DNA of 64,000 bases, taken from assembly GCF_003182255.1 (NCBI RefSeq), contig NZ_QGTQ01000024.1, positions 1 through 64,000 on the forward strand, read 5' to 3'. How positions within the stretch are numbered: the stretch's first letter is position 1; the number at the start of each line of letters is the position of its first letter. Shown here in pieces: positions 42,925-51,935 of this stretch. The stretch comes from Paenibacillus cellulosilyticus (GTDB lineage: Bacteria > Bacillota > Bacilli > Paenibacillales > Paenibacillaceae). The notes below the pieces were generated by a model. It did no database searches and had not been told where the DNA came from. It saw only the letters and a list, made by a program, of their open reading frames with translations. Both the position numbers and the translations under genes were made by a program.

Positions 42925-44543
42925 GTGCGCTGGGCGGGCTTCATAAGCTGAAGCATCGCTTAACGACGAAGTCGCTCCGATCGCAGCTGCTGGCCCGATC
43001 ATTGATCATCCTAGCCGCGCTGTTCATCCTGATTGGCGGCTTGCAATATGTCATTATGCGTGATTTTCTATACCGCAATCAGGCCGAGGCGATGATGTCC
43101 GAGCTTCGCAACATGCCACGAGATCTGTTCGGTGGCGGTTGGACGGGTGATTTACCGAGCAAAGCCCGCAAGGGTGACATGAACAATGCGGACAAATCAG
43201 CACAAGAGGGTGCTTCTGGTTCTGGTTCTGACTCTGGTTCTGGTTCTGATTCTGACTCTGAGGCTGAACCGCAAATGCCAAGCAATGCACCGAACTACGA
43301 TGGGAACACTAGCCGTCCTAACAATCCTGTGTTCTATATGCTCGACAAGTCGATGGCGATCATCGATACGGACGGTACTTACACGGATGTTACAGCAAGT
43401 CGAGGTATCGCCTCTCCCCGCCTGTCCGATACGCAGTATGACGATGTACGCGAGCAGATGGTTCATGAACGAAAGGTACAGTATCGAGTTGCTACCTCAG
43501 AGGATGGTACGGAGCAGCTTCTCGTATTCACGAACACGAACCCGGGATCCGATGCCATTCTGCAATTGGGGCAAAAGACCGCTCCGCTCAAGGACGTGCT
43601 GATCCGTCAGGTGTCGATTTTCGCTGGCCTGTCGATTCTCGCACTTATCGGTGGCGTCTTGTTCTTCCTTCCCGTACTGCGGCGAACGCTGCGGCCGCTC
43701 AATCGGATGGTTGAGACAGTAGCCCGCACGGATGCCGGCAGCCTGAATGAACGATTCCCTGCTAATCAAGGTCAGCTTGAAATCGACCGGCTTGCCGAGT
43801 CGTTCAACGACATGCTGGAGCGGTTGGAGCATTCCTTCGAAGCGGAGCGAGAAGCGAAAGAACAAATGCGGCGCTTCATCGCCGATGCATCACATGAGCT
43901 GAGGACGCCGCTCACCTCCATTCACGGCTTCATCGAGGTGCTGCTGCGTGGTGCAGCAGATCGACGCGAGCAGTTGTACCCGGCGCTGAACAGTATGCAC
44001 GGCGAATCGACGCGAATAAAAAAACTCGTGGAAGATCTACTCACGCTTGCCAAGCTAGACCGCGCGCCACAGCTTCAAATGACAGAGGTGCGGCTGGATC
44101 GGCTGATGGAAGAGATGGAGCCTCATCTGCATATGCTTGCAGGCGAACGTGAAGTCCGCTTCAGCTTAGAGTCCCCCATTCTTGTGAAATGCGATGCGGA
44201 CAAAATCAAGCAGGTGGTGCTGAACCTGTTCCACAACGCTGTTCAGCATACCGATGCAGCCAATGGTGTCATCGAAGTTACGATTCAAGCGAAGAACGGA
44301 AACGCGATTGGCTCCGTTCGAGATAACGGCGCAGGCATTGCAGAAGAGCATGTCGTGCATGTGTTCGATCGCTTCTATCGCAGCGACACGTCACGTACAC
44401 GCAAGCACGGAGGCGCCGGTCTCGGCCTTGCGATCTCGCAGTCGCTCATCGAAGCGCACGAGGGTACGATTTCCGTTAAGAGTAAGCTAGGCGCAGGATC
44501 GACTTTTACGTTTACACTACCGCTCCTAGACAAGAAAAGTTAA
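42921..44543 (+). CDS. Sensor histidine kinase with Ser/Asp-rich extracellular segment
   Basis: 540 residues: helix 1 near 25-47, extracellular region to about 230, helix 2 near 232-255, HAMP, HisKA with DASHELRTPLTSIHG, and HATPase_c with NLFHNAVQHT, DNGAGI and GGAGLGLAIS. Residues 98-114 form a Ser/Gly/Asp run (SGSGSDSGSGSDSDSE), unusual for such kinases and possibly a Ca2+-binding or flexible linker. It phosphorylates the regulator encoded just upstream. The signal is unknown. Confidence 0.93.
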   Translation: MSALGGLHKLKHRLTTKSLRSQLLARSLIILAALFILIGGLQYVIMRDFLYRNQAEAMMSELRNMPRDLFGGGWTGDLPSKARKGDMNNADKSAQEGASGSGSDSGSGSDSDSEAEPQMPSNAPNYDGNTSRPNNPVFYMLDKSMAIIDTDGTYTDVTASRGIASPRLSDTQYDDVREQMVHERKVQYRVATSEDGTEQLLVFTNTNPGSDAILQLGQKTAPLKDVLIRQVSIFAGLSILALIGGVLFFLPVLRRTLRPLNRMVETVARTDAGSLNERFPANQGQLEIDRLAESFNDMLERLEHSFEAEREAKEQMRRFIADASHELRTPLTSIHGFIEVLLRGAADRREQLYPALNSMHGESTRIKKLVEDLLTLAKLDRAPQLQMTEVRLDRLMEEMEPHLHMLAGEREVRFSLESPILVKCDADKIKQVVLNLFHNAVQHTDAANGVIEVTIQAKNGNAIGSVRDNGAGIAEEHVVHVFDRFYRSDTSRTRKHGGAGLGLAISQSLIEAHEGTISVKSKLGAGSTFTFTLPLLDKKS

Positions 44544-44549
44544 ATAACA

Positions 44550-44582
44550 AGAAAGGGACTGACTTCGCGTCAGTCCCTTTCT
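44550..44582. terminator. Terminator after the kinase gene
   Basis: AGAAAGGGACTGAC pairs with GTCAGTCCCTTTCT around TTCGC (44550-44582). It also overlaps the 3' end of the convergent DUF2332 gene. Confidence 0.9.
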
Positions 44583-45646
44583 TTGTGTACTGGCTGCAGC
44601 CACCGGAACCATCGACCATGCCCATCGGTCTGAGCAAGCGTCAATCGGTGCTCCTTCCCATCGACATAGTAGTCGAGATGAAGACTCCTGTCCGACATAT
44701 TGTTGTAGAGATGGTATACATCCCGCTCCTTGCCCAGCCTCTGAATATGGGCTTCCAGCTCGGCTTTGTCCTGCTGGCTGAATTGATTCGCAGCATGGAT
44801 GTGGAATATACAGAGAGCCGAATTCTGGCTAATGCTTGTGGCGAGTTCCGGCAGCAGCGCTACGCCATTGCCCTCAATGAACGTTGGTGGCTGCCGTTTG
44901 CTATATGCCGCTGCTTGCTCGAAACGTTTGATTCGATCCGTGTTTTCCGGCCAAATGAGCGCTCTCAGCCATTGATAATCGTCTGCTTCACTCAAGTTGT
45001 TTACATGCAAATCGATACCGATACGGGTTGTGACCGGTGGACTATGCTCCAGCAAGAAAGGAGCGTTATCTCCTCGAACTTCAGCCGTGATCACTAAATC
45101 TGACTGCTTATTTCCGTATATGTGATTGTCATCGTAGCAGTAGCCATATTGGTCCCACAATAGCTGTAATCCGGCACTTGTGCCGATCTCAATTAGCGCC
45201 AGCGGCTTACGTGCAATAGCGTAAATCACGCAAAAGCTTGGATACAAATAGGCACTGCGTCTGACTTCATTCGTCTGAACCAATCGACTGGTCAGAATGG
45301 CTATAATCTCCTGCTCGTACTGCTTACAGAAGGTTGCAAATTCATAAATCGCACGTGTAGGGTCCAGTGCATTCTCGGCGGCAATGCTCGGATAATAGTC
45401 CGCTAATGGATGGTCAATTCCGCTTAACAGCAAGTAGTGGACCGCGCCCAGCAGCATATTGGGTACGGGCTGCCCAGGTCTAACATGCGCCGCTAGTTGT
45501 AATAGCTCCGGATTGTCCGCAATGCCCACTGCAAGGTACCCGTATAATTCGCTTGAGCCACGGCATTCTCTAGCGGCGAATAGCCGAAACTGCTTCGCTA
45601 ATAACTCCAAGTGCTCACCCCAAATCCGATCAGTTGCTTCAAGCAT
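44570..45646 (-). CDS. DUF2332 family protein
   Basis: 358 residues with VHYLLLSGIDHPLADYYPS, LIEIGTSAGLQLLWDQY (a SAM-methyltransferase-like glycine motif) and GIDLHVNNLSEADDYQWLRA, all typical of DUF2332. The family is common in Gram-positive bacteria. Its function is unknown, though the GTSAGL segment suggests a Rossmann fold. No clear ribosome site precedes the ATG. It is divergent from the tandem-HTH MerR gene, which may control it. Confidence 0.85.
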   Translation of the reverse strand: MLEATDRIWGEHLELLAKQFRLFAARECRGSSELYGYLAVGIADNPELLQLAAHVRPGQPVPNMLLGAVHYLLLSGIDHPLADYYPSIAAENALDPTRAIYEFATFCKQYEQEIIAILTSRLVQTNEVRRSAYLYPSFCVIYAIARKPLALIEIGTSAGLQLLWDQYGYCYDDNHIYGNKQSDLVITAEVRGDNAPFLLEHSPPVTTRIGIDLHVNNLSEADDYQWLRALIWPENTDRIKRFEQAAAYSKRQPPTFIEGNGVALLPELATSISQNSALCIFHIHAANQFSQQDKAELEAHIQRLGKERDVYHLYNNMSDRSLHLDYYVDGKEHRLTLAQTDGHGRWFRWLQPVHKERD

Positions 45647-45806
45647 AGTACGAACTGACCATAAATAAAAACTTAACGTTTTTATTAGTGTGATTACTAA
45701 TTTTTATGTTATAGCCGTCTCAGGGCTTGATTACCGCGATAAAATGGTCGACAATATTGATGCAGCACTTGAAGGTTTTACTTGAAGGTATGGAGCGATA
45801 ACATAA

Positions 45807-46526
45807 ATGAGTGATCATTACACCCCGATACAGATTGCGCAGCAGCTGATGATCAGCACAACAACACTGCGGAGATATGAGGAGCAAGGACTAATTCCGG
45901 ATGTGCCGAGGTCGGCGAGCAATCATAGAAATTATACGGCTGTACATATGCAAGCTTTTGCCACGATAAACGCACTTCTGCGAGCTTACGAAATTCCGGT
46001 GGCGTACGAGGTTATGCGAAAGGTGAATAACGAAGAGCTGTCGGATGCGCTGTGGCTGGTGAACCAGCGGCAATATAAGATGCAGGAGGAGAAGCTGCGC
46101 GTTGAGGAGATGCTGCGCATGCTCCGTGACGCACACTGGGCAGCATTCGAAGGGATATCGGCAGACGATGCGATGACAATTGGAGAAGTGGCGCGAATTG
46201 CACAGGTCAATGCGTCGGCCATTCGGCATTGGGAGCAAGAGGGGCTTATTGCATCGAAACGCAACGAGGATAATGGTTACCGCATCTTCACACTGACCGA
46301 GCTGCGCAAAATCCTTCTCATCAGCAGCCTGCGGAAGACGGTGTATGACATCGACAATATGAAGCAGCTGCTTCAAGAGCTGGATACCCGGCATTATGAG
46401 CAGGTGGAGCAATCCGTTCAGCTCGCCTTGCAGAAGCTGAACGGTCAATTAAGCTATCAGTTCGCGGCCATCGCGGAACTGATGAAGTATGTGGACTTGC
46501 GCAGCAAGACCGCCGCGGCGGAATAG
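45807..46526 (+). CDS. MerR-type protein with two HTH domains
   Basis: 239 residues holding two MerR-like DNA-binding domains: residues 5-75 (IQIAQQLMISTTTLRRYEEQ) and about 124-190 (MTIGEVARIAQVNASAIRHW). Helices between and after them could form coiled coils. Classical MerR proteins have one HTH and dimerise; the tandem plan could give pseudo-dimeric or two-site binding. It is divergent from DUF2332, with 160 bases between. Confidence 0.82.
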   Translation: MSDHYTPIQIAQQLMISTTTLRRYEEQGLIPDVPRSASNHRNYTAVHMQAFATINALLRAYEIPVAYEVMRKVNNEELSDALWLVNQRQYKMQEEKLRVEEMLRMLRDAHWAAFEGISADDAMTIGEVARIAQVNASAIRHWEQEGLIASKRNEDNGYRIFTLTELRKILLISSLRKTVYDIDNMKQLLQELDTRHYEQVEQSVQLALQKLNGQLSYQFAAIAELMKYVDLRSKTAAAE

Positions 46527-46562
46527 CCGCATGGCCTCATCGCATCGCAGCTGCGTTCGCTG

Positions 46563-46943
46563 CTACGATCGATTGAGCGTGCGCTCCCGCCTGCCGATCG
46601 TCTGATCGTAGCGAGCGATTTTATCATCCAATCGGTTCAGCACGGCATTCATCTCTTCCATTCTGGCCGCAAGTGTCTCTCGCTGCTCTTGCAGGATCTG
46701 CTGTCTCGCCTCCACCGTATCGTCACCTTGCTGGAACAGCTTCACATACTCGATCAAGGATTCGATCGGCAGACCGACGCCGCGCATGCATTTGATAAAT
46801 TCAACCCAGCGACAATCTTCCTCGTTGTAATCCCGAATCCCGCTCTTATTGCGATTCACGCGTGGAATAAGTCCAACTCGTTCGTAGTAGCGCAGCGTAT
46901 CTTGGGTCAAGTCGTAGCGCTCGCTTACTTCTGCAATTAACAT
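46563..46943 (-). CDS. MerR-family regulator (AdhR-like)
   Basis: A 126-residue one-HTH MerR protein: MLIAEVSERYDLTQDTLRYY, VNRNKSGIRDYNEEDCRWVEF and a C-terminal coiled coil with LQEQRETLAARMEEM. Proteins of this type (AdhR, YraB) often control aldehyde or alcohol stress genes. Cys and aldo/keto reductase neighbours fit: the AKR gene lies just upstream on the same strand, separated by a terminator. Confidence 0.9.
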   Translation of the reverse strand: MLIAEVSERYDLTQDTLRYYERVGLIPRVNRNKSGIRDYNEEDCRWVEFIKCMRGVGLPIESLIEYVKLFQQGDDTVEARQQILQEQRETLAARMEEMNAVLNRLDDKIARYDQTIGRRERTLNRS

Positions 46944-46976
46944 TCCTACGTCACCTGCCAGCTATGGATTGAAATA

Positions 46977-47010
46977 AAGAACGCCCTATCGTGCATGTTA
47001 GGGCGTTCTT
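46977..47010 (-). terminator. Terminator between AKR and MerR genes
   Basis: AAGAACGCCCTA (46977-46988) pairs perfectly with TAGGGCGTTCTT (46999-47010); TTATTTC follows on the minus strand. Confidence 0.9.
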
Positions 47011-47015
47011 GCTGC

Positions 47016-48002
47016 TTATTCGGACAACGCACCGACGACTGGATGCGGAACGTATAGTTCCTCCAGCAATGCGATTTCTTCTGCAGTCAGCTTAACAGAA
47101 AGTGCCTCTACCGCATCGTCGAGATGCGACATTTTGGAAACGCCGATGATTGGAGATGTTACCGGCTGCTTCTGCAGCAGCCATGCCAGCGCGATCTGCG
47201 CACGAGGGATGTTACGCTGCTCGGCAATCGCTGCAAGCCGCTCCACGATCGGACGGTCGGCCTCCATCATCGCATCGTATTTCATATGCTGTGCCTGATC
47301 CGTCTCGAACCGATGGGTCGTCTCCGACCAATCGCGCGCCAAACGACCTGAAGCAAGTGGGCTGTAAGGAATGACGCCGATCTTCTCCGATCTGCACAGC
47401 GGCATCATCTCCCGCTCCTCTTCCCGGTAGATGAGGTTCATATGGTTCTGCATCGCGACGAACTTCGTCCAGCCGTTCTTCTCCGCCACATGCAGCGCCT
47501 TCTGGAACTGCCACGCATACATCGCGGAAGCGCCTATGTATCTCGCCTTGCCGGCCTTGACCACATCGTGCAGCGCCTCCATCGTTTCTTCGATCGGCGT
47601 GTTGTAGTCCCAGCGGTGAATTTGATACAGATCCACATAATCCGTTCCTAGACGCTTAAGGCTGTTATCGATCTCGCTCATAATCGCTTTGCGGGACAAT
47701 CCCGCGCCGTTAGGGCCTTCCGCCGTCCGGAAGAACACCTTCGTAGCGATGACGACTTCATCCCGATTCGCATAATCTTTGAGCGCTCGTCCCGTGATCT
47801 CCTCACTCGTTCCGCCACCGTAGACGTTTGCCGTATCAAAAAAGTTAATGCCAAGCTCCAGCGCTCTGCGAATAATCGGCCGGCTGTCTTCTTCGTTCAG
47901 CACCCAAGGATGCGTCCAGCGCTCGGCAACGCCGAAGCTCATCATGCCTAAACAAATGCGGGATACATCCAGACCTGTGTTGCCAAGCTTTACATATTCC
48001 AT
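47016..48002 (-). CDS. Aldo/keto reductase
   Basis: A 328-residue AKR of the YajO/YakC type. Asp and Tyr lie in FFDTANVYGGG, Lys in VIATKVFF, His in LYQIHRWDYNT and the NADP-binding end in SPIIGVSKMSHLDDAV. It reduces aldehydes with NADPH, and it neighbours an AdhR-like regulator gene, which suggests an aldehyde-inducible reductase. It is not similar enough to the 8.3-kb AKR to be a recent duplicate. Confidence 0.92.
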   Translation of the reverse strand: MEYVKLGNTGLDVSRICLGMMSFGVAERWTHPWVLNEEDSRPIIRRALELGINFFDTANVYGGGTSEEITGRALKDYANRDEVVIATKVFFRTAEGPNGAGLSRKAIMSEIDNSLKRLGTDYVDLYQIHRWDYNTPIEETMEALHDVVKAGKARYIGASAMYAWQFQKALHVAEKNGWTKFVAMQNHMNLIYREEEREMMPLCRSEKIGVIPYSPLASGRLARDWSETTHRFETDQAQHMKYDAMMEADRPIVERLAAIAEQRNIPRAQIALAWLLQKQPVTSPIIGVSKMSHLDDAVEALSVKLTAEEIALLEELYVPHPVVGALSE

Positions 48003-48140
48003 TCGATTACTCCTCGCTCCCTGTAACTGGTACGGTTTTGTCCTAACAAGAGCATTCTACCCTCTGGAGTTCACTCCAAGTCAAGTTGCGAATCGGTAAA
48101 GTAGAGTCATTTACTATATCCTCGATTCAGCCGGAGCTTG

Positions 48141-48929
48141 TCACTGCGTCTGATCATGCGGCGTTACGTCGATGTGCAGCAGTCTCGTTCTCGTGACCAT
48201 GCCGCCGCTCTCAAGCGTTTTCTTTGATTCATCGTTATAGTACCAGCAGCCTGCTAGCGGCAGCAACCCTTGTTCCTTGCACCATCGCCGCAGCTGCATA
48301 ATGATAGTCTTCCCGATCCCCTGCCTGCGATAGGCAACATTAGTGAACATGCCGATGCTCGCATGTCGCTCGAGCATTCGAGATTTCTCGAGCAGCCCAA
48401 TACCAAGCAGATCTTGATCGCGGTAATAAACAAGCATTTCACCTTTGTTGATCCAGTGACTGTAATCTTCGAGGAAGCCCCCACATACTTGCTCAATGAC
48501 AGGCAGATCATTAGGAACCGCAGCCCGAACAATCTCACCGTCTCGAAGGACAAGCTCCGGTTGATCTACACCGCTGTCTTGGAAGAAATACGCTTGCTTG
48601 TTGATCTTGAAGCCTTGATCTATTGTTAGGCTAAGCAATAACTCATCGCAGGTCGGAACGAATAGGGATCGCACCGAATAGCGCTCAAGCACTTGAAGGA
48701 ACAACGGCTGTGCATGCTTTAGATAAGCACGGCGGATGTAAAACTGCGTAAGCCGATCGTGGTTATGGACAGCGAAATAACCCACCTCAGTGTCATCCTT
48801 TTGAATCAAATAAAAGGTAGATGATAGGATGTGCTCTTCAAGAAAGGAATCAAACGGCGAGGACAATCCTTCTAAATACTCGTTCACGAGATGCTGAATG
48901 TCAGTAATTGAACGCTCATCGATAACCAT
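48141..48929 (-). CDS. GNAT-family acetyltransferase
   Basis: A 262-residue protein. The C-terminal GNAT domain (about 130-250) has IGMFTNVAYRRQGIGKTIIM, whose RRQGIG is the acetyl-CoA pyrophosphate loop, and CWYYNDESKKTLESGG. The N-terminal half looks like a degenerate second GNAT module. The acceptor is unknown. It is monocistronic. Confidence 0.83.
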   Translation of the reverse strand: MVIDERSITDIQHLVNEYLEGLSSPFDSFLEEHILSSTFYLIQKDDTEVGYFAVHNHDRLTQFYIRRAYLKHAQPLFLQVLERYSVRSLFVPTCDELLLSLTIDQGFKINKQAYFFQDSGVDQPELVLRDGEIVRAAVPNDLPVIEQVCGGFLEDYSHWINKGEMLVYYRDQDLLGIGLLEKSRMLERHASIGMFTNVAYRRQGIGKTIIMQLRRWCKEQGLLPLAGCWYYNDESKKTLESGGMVTRTRLLHIDVTPHDQTQ

Positions 48930-49172
48930 GCTATTCCCCCTTTCCTAATGCACCCTAATAAATGGAACCTCTCTCCATTGTAGCGTTCTTGAATGAGCAG
49001 TACCAGGCATCCTATCAGCTCGTCTACAAATTCGGCGACAGTTCAATGGAACCCGTTTCGAGGCAGCGGCGCTACCAATCAACCTATGTAATTTATTTTT
49101 CGGGCCCGTTTCCTTTGCCGTTTCTCTTCCGTTCATATAGTGAAAGCAATTGACAAGAAGGAGTGCTCATTC

Positions 49173-49589
49173 ATGCCAACACAAACCAAAGGATTGGCTG
49201 TTGTCCAATGGCCGGTCAGAGACCTGGAACGGTCCTTAGCTTGGTATCAAAACATGCTGGGTGTTTCGCTCACCTTTCCATACACACCGGGTGACGATGC
49301 CGCATGGCTAAATCTAGGCAATGTAGGTTTCGGACTTGTCCAGACTGCCGCTGTTCCACAACTGGATTATCAGGATATTCACGGTGCCTGGCGGCCGCTT
49401 GTTCAATTCCAAGTGGACAATATCCACGATGTTCATCAATCGCTTCGCGACCAAGGCATTGAAACAAGTAATATGAGTTACGTCCGCGGCGGCGGTCACA
49501 GCTTCACGATTATCGATCCGGATGGCAATAAGGTAAGCCTTTGGGGCGGCTGGCCGTCTGAGGAGGACGAGAACGAGGAGCATCGATAG
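49173..49589 (+). CDS. VOC-family protein
   Basis: 138 residues from the ATG after AAGGAG; an earlier in-frame ATG at 49140 has no ribosome site. AVVQWPVRDLERSLAWYQNM and the final FTIIDPDGNKVSLWGG are the standard VOC half-motifs. The catalytic type is unknown. A terminator follows at 49621. Confidence 0.82.
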   Translation: MPTQTKGLAVVQWPVRDLERSLAWYQNMLGVSLTFPYTPGDDAAWLNLGNVGFGLVQTAAVPQLDYQDIHGAWRPLVQFQVDNIHDVHQSLRDQGIETSNMSYVRGGGHSFTIIDPDGNKVSLWGGWPSEEDENEEHR

Positions 49590-49620
49590 AAGCGTTGATC
49601 CGGACAAGCCGCTTCATAAC

Positions 49621-49657
49621 AAGGGCGACCAGAGACGGAATCCGTCCGGTCGCCTTT
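49621..49657. terminator. Bidirectional terminator
   Basis: GGCGACC (49624-49630) pairs with GGTCGCC (49648-49654), with an inner GACGGA/GTCC helix and TTTG after it. Confidence 0.75.
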
Positions 49658-49679
49658 GTGTATTTTACAAAGAAAGCTG

Positions 49680-49999
49680 CTAGATCTGCACCTCGAACTC
49701 CGCGACATACACCGCTGTACCTGTAATCGCCACCTCGCTGCCGTTCATTACGGCAACCTCGACTCGGCCATTCCGGCCAATCTCCTGCCCCTGCTCAACG
49801 ACCAAATTCAGCACAGGCTCGGACCGGATGTACTTCGCGTAGTCCGCACCCATTACACCCGAAGCCGTTCCCGTCACCGGGTCCTCCATTGTACCTGAGA
49901 ACGGCGAGGAGAAATGTCGCGCATGCATACGCCCGCAGGATTGCCCTGATTCGGAATGGTGCTGAATGCATCATAATGATAGACGTTAATGGCTGTCAT
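49680..49999 (-). pseudogene. Internally deleted phzF-like isomerase/epimerase
   Basis: The minus strand starts, after AGGAGA, with [19 protein letters not shown] then NPAGV, the standard PhzF N-terminus. Within 25 codons it jumps, in another frame, to [20 protein letters not shown], the conserved C-terminal active-site region, and runs to EVQI. About 170 residues of a roughly 290-residue protein are missing and the two ends are out of frame. It lies 14 bases after an HxlR gene, as an old operon partner. Confidence 0.88.
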
Positions 50000-50012
50000 A
50001 AACGAAGTCTCC

Positions 50013-50384
50013 TCACAAGTTATCCTGGTTCTTCGGCTTCCACTTCTCTACCCACTGCTCCATCTCATCAATCACGCGGCGAAAATCATGTCCCTTCCTC
50101 GTCAGCGAATACTCGACCGTCACCGGAATCGTCGGAAACACCTCGCGCCGCACGACACCCGTCGCCTCCAGATGGCGCAGCGTATCGGTCAGCGACTGCG
50201 TCTTCACGACCTTCACGTTGCGCAGCAGCTGCTTGAACCGCTGCGGGCCGCCGCTCAGCTGAGCGATAACCATAAAGCTCCACTTGGCTCCCAAAATGCT
50301 GAGTGCTTCGCAAATGTTCGGTATCGCTGTATTTTCGCCCGGGTCTGGATAATCCCCATGTGCTGGATGCTGTTCCAATGTCAT
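50013..50384 (-). CDS. HxlR-family transcriptional regulator
   Basis: About 123 residues from MTLEQHPAHG; MKECVLM at 50402 is an alternative that would overlap the palindromic site. It has NICEALSILGAKWSFMVIAQ, FKQLLRNVKVVKTQSLTDTL and VTVEYSLTRKGHDF. The typical N-terminal Cys is replaced or shifted (a Cys occurs in NICEAL). It is divergent from an MFS exporter gene and upstream of the broken phzF gene, so both were probably its targets. Confidence 0.88.
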   Translation of the reverse strand: MTLEQHPAHGDYPDPGENTAIPNICEALSILGAKWSFMVIAQLSGGPQRFKQLLRNVKVVKTQSLTDTLRHLEATGVVRREVFPTIPVTVEYSLTRKGHDFRRVIDEMEQWVEKWKPKNQDNL

Positions 50385-50400
50385 CAAGACACACTCCTTC

Positions 50401-50418
50401 ACTTACCGATCGGTAAGT
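50401..50418. promoter_or_regulatory. Perfect 18-bp palindrome, operator candidate
   Basis: ACTTACCGATCGGTAAGT, a perfect palindrome 17 bases upstream of the HxlR start, in the divergent region with the MFS gene. A TATAAT at 50482-50487 could be the -10 of the MFS promoter. The palindrome resembles TetR-type operators. Confidence 0.65.
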
Positions 50419-50519
50419 TGGTCAGAATAACTGGATTAGGTCAAAACCGTTTGCCTTCTTACTATATTTTAGTCAATTACTTATAATCATTTCCATAGTC
50501 AATTGGAAGGATGATGGAG

Positions 50520-51701
50520 ATGAACAAAGTATATCTTATCGCGCTTGCCGCTTTCTTCGCCGCAACGGCCGAACTCGTCATTTCGGGCATTCTGAGCATG
50601 CTCGCAGCAAGTGTCGGAATCTCGATTGCACAAGCCGGAATGCTCGTTACAGCCTATTCAATCGGATTTGCAGTCGGAACGCCAATGGTTATTGCACTGA
50701 CGTCTCGAATGAGCCGCAAACGTCTGATGCTGATCTCACTGCTCGCCTTTTCCATTAGCAGCTTGGCATTCGCACTCGGCAGCCATTACGTCATCCTCAT
50801 GGCGATACGCGTTATTGTAGGCGCTAGTGCGGGCGTGTTCTGCGTCATTGCACTCGGTTCCGTTGCGAAGCTTGTAAAGGCGAATCAGCTTGGCAATGCG
50901 ATGGGAACGATCGCGCTTGCCTTCAGCTTCTCGATGGTGCTGGGCGTACCGATCGGTGCAGTCATGTCGAAGCTGTGGGGATGGGAATCGATTTTCTACG
51001 CGCTGGCAATTGGAGGCTTGCTCGTTATCCTACCACTTCATCTGAGGCTCCCGGATCTTGCAGCGGATAAGCCTGAGCCATTCCTCCAGCAGTTCACAGT
51101 ATTGAAGAACGTGTCAGTAGCCGGTCCTCTGCTGCTCTCTATGCTGCTTGGCGCAGGCAATTCGGTTATGCTGACGTACATCGCGCCATTCGTCGAGCAC
51201 GCACTGAAGCTGTCATCGGATGCACCAAGCGCAGTTCTGCTGGCTGTAGGCGTGATCGGCATCGCTGGCTCCAAGTTGGGCGGAATCGGCATTGACCGCT
51301 ACGGAAGCGTGCGAGTCATGCTCATTAGTCTTGCTGTGACATTCCTATCCTTAGCAGCCATGCCGTTATTCGCTGACATTGCCCCGGCGATCAGCTTAGC
51401 GCTTATCGGCGTATGGGGCTTCTCGATATTCAGCGCGGTTCCCGCCATTAATGCCTTCATCGTCCGTACTGCGCCAAGCTCGGTCAGCTTCATATTGAGC
51501 ATGAACACGTCTGTCACCCACCTCGGTCTTGCGCTAGGCGCAAGCACTGGCGGCTGGCTTATTCGCTGGAAGGATCAAGCGTTGTACCATCCTTGGCTTG
51601 CGGCACTGTTCGTTCTGCTTGCCTTTACGATCGCGGCACTGTCTATTCAATACCAGAGAGCGAGCATTCGGCTGATGCAGCAGCGATCGACGAGCCAATA
51701 G
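50520..51701 (+). CDS. MFS transporter, arabinose/drug-efflux (AraJ-like) type
   Basis: About 393 residues from the ATG nine bases after GGAAGG; two in-frame ATGs at 50511 and 50514 are too close to that box. Twelve helices are predicted. The loop ALTSRMSRKRLMLISL after helix 2 and RVIVGASAGVFCVIALG in helix 4 are typical of DHA1 exporters. It is divergent from an HxlR regulator that probably represses it. Substrate unknown. Confidence 0.9.
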   Translation: MNKVYLIALAAFFAATAELVISGILSMLAASVGISIAQAGMLVTAYSIGFAVGTPMVIALTSRMSRKRLMLISLLAFSISSLAFALGSHYVILMAIRVIVGASAGVFCVIALGSVAKLVKANQLGNAMGTIALAFSFSMVLGVPIGAVMSKLWGWESIFYALAIGGLLVILPLHLRLPDLAADKPEPFLQQFTVLKNVSVAGPLLLSMLLGAGNSVMLTYIAPFVEHALKLSSDAPSAVLLAVGVIGIAGSKLGGIGIDRYGSVRVMLISLAVTFLSLAAMPLFADIAPAISLALIGVWGFSIFSAVPAINAFIVRTAPSSVSFILSMNTSVTHLGLALGASTGGWLIRWKDQALYHPWLAALFVLLAFTIAALSIQYQRASIRLMQQRSTSQ

Positions 51702-51743
51702 TAAATAGGCAGCCCTCTAATTGCTCACTCTGCTCAGTGAACA

Positions 51744-51785
51744 AATCCGCCAATTCGAATTTTTCGGATAGGCGGTTTTCTTTCT
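51744..51785 (+). terminator. Terminator of the MFS gene
   Basis: AATCCGCC pairs with GGCGGTTT, and the interior TTCGAA/TTCG region extends it; TTTTCTTTCTTTT follows. Confidence 0.82.
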
Positions 51786-51865
51786 TTTATTCCTACTAGA
51801 ATCATATTTACTATTATCTCTTTTAAAAATAAAAATCTACCATTTCTGGTAGACTCATAGTTTGA

Positions 51866-51871
51866 TATAAT
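51866..51871 (+). promoter_or_regulatory. -10 box of the holin-like toxin promoter
   Basis: TATAAT at 51866-51871, with a weak TTTCTG 17 bases upstream at 51843-51848. It would start a transcript about 60 bases before the toxin ATG. Confidence 0.5.
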
Positions 51872-51935
51872 ATTTCAAGGTACATATACGGCTGCAAGGG
51901 CGGTCGGCACAACCTCTCGGAAGGGAGGTGATGCC

